A stretch of 32,658 bases of DNA from Prevotella sp. (lineage in GTDB: Bacteria > Bacteroidota > Bacteroidia > Bacteroidales > Bacteroidaceae): assembly GCA_017467705.1 (NCBI GenBank), contig JAFUSC010000097.1, positions 1-32,658 of the forward strand, in the 5' to 3' direction. Positions within the stretch are counted from its first letter, which is position 1; each line of letters starts with the position of its first letter. Below the pieces are notes generated by a model. That model was not told where the DNA came from and made no database searches. It saw only the letters and a list, made by a program, of their open reading frames with translations. This document shows positions 21,792 through 27,892 of this stretch, one piece after another. A program made the position numbers and the translations under genes.

Positions 21792-23348
21792 TCACTTCAC
21801 CACGACCCGACGTCCGTTGATGATGTAGATGCCTTTAGTGGGATGCTCCACGCGGCGACCAGAGAGGTCGTAGACAACGTTACCGTTTATCATTTCTACG
21901 TTATCATTGAACGTAGCGCCAATGCCCGTAGGGTCTGCATCGAAACGGAGGCTGTTCACGAAGATGGACGTGGTGCCCATGTTGTAGAGCAGCAACGTCT
22001 GCCGACCGGCTTGCAGTGTGACCGTCGTGGTGACATCGGCCCAAGCGCCGCCAGTAGAGGCCAGCGTGGTGTCGAGCTTCTTGTTGGCAGCACCGAGGGC
22101 TTCACGATAGATGCGGAACTTGTTATCAGCCGTCGACTTGATGTGAAGCGTCAGCGTGTAGTCGCCGTCGGCAGGCAGGTCAACCTGATAGGCCGTCCAC
22201 GCACTGCTCTTCCACTCCACTTGCAGGGGGATGTCGCTGGCCGTCTCGGTGTTGGGACGCACGCGGGCCTGCTGCCCGTCCATGGAGGCGTCAATGTAGT
22301 CCTTGGCCACAATCTGCTCGCCTGGCACGTAGAACTTCTCCGTGTCGAACGACGACATGTAGACATAGACCCGACCGAGGTCAGAGAGCTCGCTTGACGG
22401 GGTGTTGGACTGGAACACGCTGTTGTAAGGATAGACCGAAGGAGCCTGCGAGGTGTCGCCCATGAACCAGGCATAGCCTGCCACGAGGTCGCTCTGTTCA
22501 AGCTTCTGCACCTTCTGCGTCATCTGGTCAATCTGCGAGTCGACGGAAGAGACGTAGCCGTCCTTGTCGCCCTCCCACGAACAGAACTCCGTGAGATACA
22601 TGCGGGGGAACTGGCCGTGAGCCTCCTTGTAGCTCTCCAGATACTGCACAAGATGCGGATAAAGCGCCTTGTTGGTGGGAGCGAAGAGGTCGGAAGTCTC
22701 CTTGTCGGTATAGAAGTACTCACTGGCTACCCAATTGACGGCCGAATACCAGTTCATGTAGCTATGGAAGGCTAAGTAGTCGATGGCGGGGTCAACGCCG
22801 GCTTCAGCCAGCAGGCGGAAGAACTCATCATACCACTGGAAGGGAGTCCACACGCGGCCGCCCACCTGGTCGCCCGAGAAGTTCAGGGCCGGTGCCACCA
22901 GCTGCAACCCGTAGTCCTGAGCTACCTGCTTCACGGCTGGCCAAGCATTGGCTGCCTGCTGAGGGGTCATCTGCGAACCGCCGACGTTCCATACAAGGTT
23001 GGGCTCGTTAAAGCCTAACAGAATGGACGGGTTGAGGGTAGAGGACTGAGGGTCAAGGGTGGAGAGATAGTTGCGGAGGGCGGTTTCGTTGAAGTCGCCG
23101 TTCCAGCACATGGGGGCAAACACGATGCCGTCAGGCACATTGAGCAATGTGGCCGGACCTTGCGGACTGATTCCCCAGTTGTAGATCCAGCTGACGCCCG
23201 GCGCCATCTTCTGGAGTGGAGCGTCAGTAAGCGGCTGATTGTTTTCATCCCAACACATACCGCGCTTGGCACTGCGTTGCTGTGCCAAGGCGGTAGTGGT
23301 GGAAATCAGCATACCTAAAAAAACTATGAAACAAAATTTTATCTTCAT
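21792..23348 (-). CDS. Secreted GH128-type beta-1,3-glucanase with C-terminal CBM6-like domain
   Basis: 518 residues from ATG 23348, which overlaps the GH16 stop (TGATG), so translation is probably coupled. Signal peptide MKIKFCFIVFLGMLISTTTALAQ. The catalytic TIM barrel covers about 28-345 with the GH128 (Glyco_hydro_cc) marks RGMCWDENN, VSWIYNWG, FAPMCWNG, LGFNEPN (acid/base Glu about 115), YLAFHSYMNW and MYLTEFCSWEG (nucleophile Glu about 253). A CBM6-like beta-sandwich follows (about 350-480), then the sorting-type tail YDLSGRRVEHPTKGIYIIN. It cleaves beta-1,3-glucan oligomers or polymer. Codons for STLDPQSSTLNPS, just before the LGFNEPN strand, come from a heptamer tract (23030-23064), an in-frame addition to a barrel loop. 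Confidence 0.92.
   Translation of the reverse strand: MKIKFCFIVFLGMLISTTTALAQQRSAKRGMCWDENNQPLTDAPLQKMAPGVSWIYNWGISPQGPATLLNVPDGIVFAPMCWNGDFNETALRNYLSTLDPQSSTLNPSILLGFNEPNLVWNVGGSQMTPQQAANAWPAVKQVAQDYGLQLVAPALNFSGDQVGGRVWTPFQWYDEFFRLLAEAGVDPAIDYLAFHSYMNWYSAVNWVASEYFYTDKETSDLFAPTNKALYPHLVQYLESYKEAHGQFPRMYLTEFCSWEGDKDGYVSSVDSQIDQMTQKVQKLEQSDLVAGYAWFMGDTSQAPSVYPYNSVFQSNTPSSELSDLGRVYVYMSSFDTEKFYVPGEQIVAKDYIDASMDGQQARVRPNTETASDIPLQVEWKSSAWTAYQVDLPADGDYTLTLHIKSTADNKFRIYREALGAANKKLDTTLASTGGAWADVTTTVTLQAGRQTLLLYNMGTTSIFVNSLRFDADPTGIGATFNDNVEMINGNVVYDLSGRRVEHPTKGIYIINGRRVVVK
23030..23064. repeat. Five in-frame heptamers inside the GH128 gene
   Basis: GGTTGAG GGTAGAG GACTGAG GGTCAAG GGTGGAG. Read on the minus strand they encode a Ser/Thr/Pro-rich loop. 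At 35 bp, five units are not a multiple of three, yet the frame is open, so neighbouring bases compensate. Confidence 0.85.
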
Positions 23349-26300
23349 CACTTAATCACGACCTTTTTGCCGTTATAAATGTAGATACCACGCTGAGAAG
23401 GTTTCCCTGCCAGACGACGACCGGAAAGATCGTACCAATTGGGTTGAGGGTGGAGGGTTGAGGGTGAAGTGGTGACGGGTGAGTCGATGGCTGTGGCGGC
23501 TTTCTCTCTCCAGAAGAAGATTTCGCCCAGCTGCAACTCGTCGCCCGTGTGACCGCCGCTCATGAACCAGATCATGTTACCCTTCCAAGCGGCCTGCGGA
23601 CTGTTGGTCTGCGGATAGAGGCTGGGGAATGTCTGCTTGATGTAGCTGTAGGGAATGTCGAACGAATACCACTCGCCGTTGCGCTCGTAGTTACCGACGA
23701 CGGGCGTGTTCTGGTCGAACGTAGCGGAACCGATGGTGAAGCGTGACTCAGCGAAACCGATGAGGTGGTTGCACTGGTCTGTGCCACGCATGGCGAAGTG
23801 CAGATACCAGTCGCCAGACTCCAAGATGGTGAGGTCAGCGCCGTCAGGTTCGACGAAGCCGCCGCCCGACCAGCCTTTGGTGCCTACCACCCAATCAATC
23901 CAGCCCTGATTCTCAACACCGAAGGAGTTAACGGTCTCACCGCTCTTGGAACCGTCGGTGTAGCAGTCGCCCTCCCAGTTGTAGAGCGTGTAGTAACCGG
24001 CCAGGATGTTCTCATCCTTCGTGCCGCCCTCGGTCTGCATGTCAATCGTTGCAGCAGAGACGTTGAAGTTGATGAACTCCTTGTTCTCGAAACTGAAGTC
24101 GCTGTTGCCTGCTGCGTCGAGGCTCTTCGTGGTAAACTCACCTAAGGGGTTCACCTCAGGCACGCTGCCGTCAGCCTTCTTCCAGAAGAAGATGTTGTCA
24201 AAGGAGAACCAGCTGCCATTGTAGTAGGTGTCCATGGTGTAGAAGCACAGGAGGTTATCACCGACGCCCACCTTGCCGTTACCCTTACTCCAGAGCTTGC
24301 CGTACTTCTTCAGCTCAGCCACGGGGATGTCGAAGGCATACCACTCGCCGTCGCGGGGGAAGTCAGCAAAAATGGGGTGCGTGCTGTAGGCACCGAACGT
24401 CAGAATGGCGTCATTATCCTCAGCACCCATGCGGACACGGACAGGGATATGACCCACGGCAGCGTCAGAGCGCAAGGCAATGTGCAGATAATAGCTATCG
24501 TCAATCATCGACAGGTCTTTCTGTGTGGCCGAGGCGATGCCCATGCCGTTCCAGCCGAGCGCGGTGGTTGAAGCCCATGCCGAGATGCCGCCGGTGTAGA
24601 CGCCCGTAGAGTTGGCCACGTCATCGATGTGGTCACCCACCATGGTGCCCTCCCAAGTGTAATAGTTATTGCTCTGCGTGTAGTCGTGGTCAGCCGACAC
24701 GAGGTCAGTTGGCTGATAGGTGCCGTCGCTGGTCACGCCCTTCCACACGTCCTCAGAGAGCTGGATGGGAATGATCTCACCAACCTGCGACAGGTCGAAG
24801 GCCCATGTGCCTTCGTCGGTCACGCTCTTGTAGCCGAACTTGCCGAGAGGTGCCTGCGTGTCGGCGTAGGTGGGAATCTCCTTGGTCTTGCTCTTGTAGA
24901 AGAAGATGTTGTCAATGCTGAGTTCAGAGTCAGTGATGCCACCGCTGATGAAAGCGATGATGTTATCGTCGAACGCAGCAGCGTTGCCCTTCAGTACGGG
25001 GTCGGCAAACTGACGGAGTGCCTTGACGGGAATGTCGAAGTAGTACCACTTGCCGTCGCGCTTGAAGTCGCCGATGCTGGCCAGCTTGCCGTCGCTGTTG
25101 CCCACGATGAAGTTGGCATTGCTGACGGTGATCTGATGCGAGGTGTGGCGTTCCTGGTCGTCGCCCTTCATGGCGAAGTGGAGCCAGTACGTGTCGTCAA
25201 TCATCGACAGGTCCTCATTCACGATGTTGAAGCCCAGTCCGCTCCAGCCTGCGCTGGCCACGGTGAACATGTTGTAGCCCTCTTCCCAACCGAAAGAGTT
25301 GACCTTTCCGTCGCGGGCAACGGGCACGAAGGTATTATCCCAGATGTAGAGGTTGCGGTTGGTGTTGTTGACGTTGTAGTCGTAGACGGTAGCACCGGCC
25401 CCATACAGATTACCGGTGACGCCCTCGCTGGTAGAGATCAGCACGGCATCCGACACGTCGTTGAAGTCGAACGTGGTGTTGCCGTTCTCGTCGAGTGCCT
25501 CAGAAGCAAAGCCTGACAGTTCGGTCAGGTTGTCGTCATGATGCTCGGGCTCCGGCTCGTCGGGGATGTTGGTCTGCTTGTCGCCGTTCTCGTCGGTGAA
25601 GAGATACTGCGCATCATCATCACTGTCAGCCTGATAGACGCGCACCCAGTCCACATACATTTTGGCCTCAGAGCCAGCAGTGGGCAGGGCGGTGATGCCT
25701 GCGGCGTTGTAGATATTGGTAAACGTACCGCCCACGGCCAGATTGAACAGGAAGTAGAAAGGCTTTTGGAAGTAATGACCGGGGGCCATGTTGTCGTCGC
25801 TGGGAGCAATGCCGAGCGTGAAGTAGCGTGCCTGACGCTTCTTGGCGTTGTTGTAAGCCTCCAGGTCGTAATACATATATAGGTATTCGCCATCCCATTC
25901 AATGGTGAAGATGTGGTAGTCACCTTCCACGGCACCGATGGACTCGAACTTCTCTTGCGTGAACTCCTGACTGTTCTGCTGGTGATGCTCATTGGTGGCA
26001 TCGGGGCCATAGTGGAGTGTGCCAGAGAAATAACGGTCCTGCCAGCCGGCATAGTGGCCGGAAATAGCGTTGAAGTGGCCCATCTCCACGATGTCCATCT
26101 CACCACAGCGCGGCCAACCGTACTTATTAATATCGTTACCCATCATCCAGTAAGCGGGCCAGAGACCGTTGGCTGTCATCGGGAACTTGATGCGAGCCTG
26201 CATGATGCCATGCTTGAAGGCTGCCTTCTGGTTAGAATTGATGCGGCCAGACGTGAAGTCCTTGCCTTGGTAGCTCTCACGACGGGCGGTCAGCACCAGA

Positions 26301-26533
26301 TTGCCGTCCTCCACCGCCACGTTCTCACGACGATAGTACTGCAGCTCCTGATTACCGCCACCGCTTCCGGTGACCTCAATGCTCCAGTTCCTTTCGTCCA
26401 AGGCCGTGCCGTTGAACTCATCACTCCACACCAGCGAATAGCCGTCGGGAGCGCCGATAATGGCCTGTGCGTTTGCAGCAGTCGGCAGGACCGCTGCAAA
26501 CAAGGCACTGTAAATAAAGGTTGATAATTTCAT
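23348..26533 (-). CDS. Secreted GH16 endo-beta-1,3-glucanase (laminarinase type) with three repeated C-terminal modules
   Basis: 1061 residues with signal peptide MKLSTFIYSALFAAVLPTAA. The GH16 domain (about 30-305) has SLVWSDEFNG, NQELQYY, RIKFP...GLWPAYWMMG and the active-site GEMDIVEMG (Glu145 nucleophile, Asp147, Glu150 acid/base). The NQELQYY and WPAYWMMG context is that of laminarinase-like GH16 (GH16_3). Then three homologous modules of about 180-200 residues begin near 345 (LSGFASEALDENG), 560 (LGKFGYKSVTDEG) and 795 (LGEFTTKSLDAAG). Each has a GWxGxGF segment, a 'YLHFAMRG' strand and 'NIFFWK/YK', and is probably carbohydrate binding. The tail is WYDLSGRRLAGKPSQRGIYI. It starts 30 bp after the 26564 gene stop. 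A heptamer tract (23442-23469) encodes TSPSTLHPQPN before the tail. Confidence 0.94.
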   Translation of the reverse strand: MKLSTFIYSALFAAVLPTAANAQAIIGAPDGYSLVWSDEFNGTALDERNWSIEVTGSGGGNQELQYYRRENVAVEDGNLVLTARRESYQGKDFTSGRINSNQKAAFKHGIMQARIKFPMTANGLWPAYWMMGNDINKYGWPRCGEMDIVEMGHFNAISGHYAGWQDRYFSGTLHYGPDATNEHHQQNSQEFTQEKFESIGAVEGDYHIFTIEWDGEYLYMYYDLEAYNNAKKRQARYFTLGIAPSDDNMAPGHYFQKPFYFLFNLAVGGTFTNIYNAAGITALPTAGSEAKMYVDWVRVYQADSDDDAQYLFTDENGDKQTNIPDEPEPEHHDDNLTELSGFASEALDENGNTTFDFNDVSDAVLISTSEGVTGNLYGAGATVYDYNVNNTNRNLYIWDNTFVPVARDGKVNSFGWEEGYNMFTVASAGWSGLGFNIVNEDLSMIDDTYWLHFAMKGDDQERHTSHQITVSNANFIVGNSDGKLASIGDFKRDGKWYYFDIPVKALRQFADPVLKGNAAAFDDNIIAFISGGITDSELSIDNIFFYKSKTKEIPTYADTQAPLGKFGYKSVTDEGTWAFDLSQVGEIIPIQLSEDVWKGVTSDGTYQPTDLVSADHDYTQSNNYYTWEGTMVGDHIDDVANSTGVYTGGISAWASTTALGWNGMGIASATQKDLSMIDDSYYLHIALRSDAAVGHIPVRVRMGAEDNDAILTFGAYSTHPIFADFPRDGEWYAFDIPVAELKKYGKLWSKGNGKVGVGDNLLCFYTMDTYYNGSWFSFDNIFFWKKADGSVPEVNPLGEFTTKSLDAAGNSDFSFENKEFINFNVSAATIDMQTEGGTKDENILAGYYTLYNWEGDCYTDGSKSGETVNSFGVENQGWIDWVVGTKGWSGGGFVEPDGADLTILESGDWYLHFAMRGTDQCNHLIGFAESRFTIGSATFDQNTPVVGNYERNGEWYSFDIPYSYIKQTFPSLYPQTNSPQAAWKGNMIWFMSGGHTGDELQLGEIFFWREKAATAIDSPVTTSPSTLHPQPNWYDLSGRRLAGKPSQRGIYIYNGKKVVIK
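23442..23469. repeat. Four in-frame heptamers near the end of the GH16 gene
   Basis: GGTTGAG GGTGGAG GGTTGAG GGTGAAG. They encode the Ser/Pro-rich linker between the last module and the sorting-type tail. Same word family as 23030-23064. Confidence 0.85.
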
Positions 26534-26563
26534 TAGTCTTATGTCTTTAGTATTAACTCTTCC

Positions 26564-27514
26564 TTATTTCACGGCCACTTTCTTGACGCCGTTGGCAGTC
26601 TTCACGATGTAGAGACCGGGAGCGTTCATGTCAGCGGGACGGCCTGCGAGGTCATAGACGGCCTGCACGTCGTCATTGCCGGGAACGACGGTGTTGGCAA
26701 TGCCCGTGGTTTCAGGCTTGTAAAGGAACACACCGTCAATAGCCAGTGCAGAACCCTTCTCTGTAATAGTAATAGAATACATGCCCGTGTCGGGGTCAAC
26801 AGCACCCTGCGTGTAAGTAGAAGGAGTAGCACCGTCGAAGCCCACGGTGAAGATGATGGTCTGGGCGGGCTGTGTGAAGTCAGCCTCGAAACCGAAGTCA
26901 CCATTCTCATCCAGCAGGACGCTCATGGGAATATCCAGATAATACCACTTGTTGACATCGGGAGCACTGCCCACACCGACCAGACTACCGGCCATCTGGC
27001 CTACGGCCTTGTTGACCACGAGCTGGATGTCATTGCCCTTCGGACCGAAGAGGAACTTGAAATTGTTGGATGCCGTGGCAGCACCGATGTTCATGAAACC
27101 GATGTGCAGGACGTGGTCATTGGTAATGGCCGTGAGGTCGTAAGCCTTGGCCTTGGCACCGAAATGACCTGAACCCCAGTCGAACAGCGGGGTCATGTCG
27201 AGCTTGTCGCTGCCACCGTAAGAGTTGGCTTGCGTGTCTTCAATATCATAAAGCGTGAAGAGCTTGGCATCCCAGTCGGCTGTCCAGTAGTAGAACTGGT
27301 TGTTCACCATGGTGGGGTCAAGGTTCTGGTCTGACAACATCTTGTCGCCGATAGCGTTTACCTGAGCTTCAGGTGAGTAGATAACCACATAGTCTTTACC
27401 TTTTGAGAAGTCGAAACCACCGGCAGGAGCCTCGGTAATGTACTGTGCATGAACGGTTGCTGATGCCATCATCATGGCACCCAGCAATGCAGAAAATAAG
27501 TAATTCTTTTTCAT
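26564..27514 (-). CDS. Secreted protein, probable glycan-binding head of the glucanase operon
   Basis: 316 residues with signal peptide MKKNYLFSALLGAMMMASATVHA. One domain (about 28-265) resembles the repeated modules of the adjacent GH16 protein: LYDIEDTQANSYGG, the 'DHVLHIGFMNIG' strand, 'WYYLDIPMSVLLDENG' and 'LAIDGVFLYKPE'. The tail AVYDLAGRPADMNAPGLYIV fits a type IX-like sorting signal. There is no lipobox cysteine, so it is not a lipoprotein. It is the first gene of the minus-strand operon, has its own promoter and the shared regulator box, and is followed by GH16 after 30 bp. A surface or secreted beta-glucan-binding role is an inference. Confidence 0.75.
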   Translation of the reverse strand: MKKNYLFSALLGAMMMASATVHAQYITEAPAGGFDFSKGKDYVVIYSPEAQVNAIGDKMLSDQNLDPTMVNNQFYYWTADWDAKLFTLYDIEDTQANSYGGSDKLDMTPLFDWGSGHFGAKAKAYDLTAITNDHVLHIGFMNIGAATASNNFKFLFGPKGNDIQLVVNKAVGQMAGSLVGVGSAPDVNKWYYLDIPMSVLLDENGDFGFEADFTQPAQTIIFTVGFDGATPSTYTQGAVDPDTGMYSITITEKGSALAIDGVFLYKPETTGIANTVVPGNDDVQAVYDLAGRPADMNAPGLYIVKTANGVKKVAVK

Positions 27515-27555
27515 GAGTTTTGCTTTTTAGTTGATAGTTAAATTAATTTCGGAAG

Positions 27556-27586
27556 CAAAGATAGACCTTTTATAAATATAGGCAAA
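27556..27586 (-). promoter_or_regulatory. Promoter of the glucanase operon head
   Basis: Minus-strand TTTG (27583-27586), 19-bp spacer and TATCTTTG (27556-27563); leader of about 35 nt to ATG 27514. Confidence 0.8.
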
Positions 27587-27615
27587 GAAAAACAACTCGC
27601 AAAAAACTCACTTTT
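27587..27615 (-). promoter_or_regulatory. Candidate binding box of the cluster regulator (copy 2)
   Basis: CTCGC-AAAAAA-CTCAC at 27596-27611 (plus strand), at the same spacing from the -33 element as the copy upstream of the 16178 gene. The rest of the 27515-27892 intergenic stretch holds only promoters and the regulator leader. Confidence 0.65.
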
Positions 27616-27764
27616 TGTCCGAAATGGCCTCATTTCCACCTCACGAAATCCACTTTGCCCCATCACGGAAATGCCCTGTAAATGCGGATTTTAGGCACAA
27701 GAACCCCTGACCGCATCCACTTTTTGCAGTCCTCACAGAAAAATTCTGAAAAAAAGTCCGGCTT

Positions 27765-27798
27765 TTTGACCGTCTGTCATAAAAAAGCATTACCTTTG
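27765..27798 (+). promoter_or_regulatory. Promoter of the regulator gene
   Basis: TACCTTTG at 27791-27798 with TTTG at 27765-27768 (22-bp spacer, slightly long). The leader to ATG 27893 is about 90 nt. Confidence 0.6.
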
Positions 27799-27892
27799 CA
27801 GCATCAAAAGACTACTAACCATCCCCCTGCTGGCGGAGCATGCCGTCACGGCACGGCTGCAACAGGAAGGGAGACCAAAAGCCCCCTGAAAG

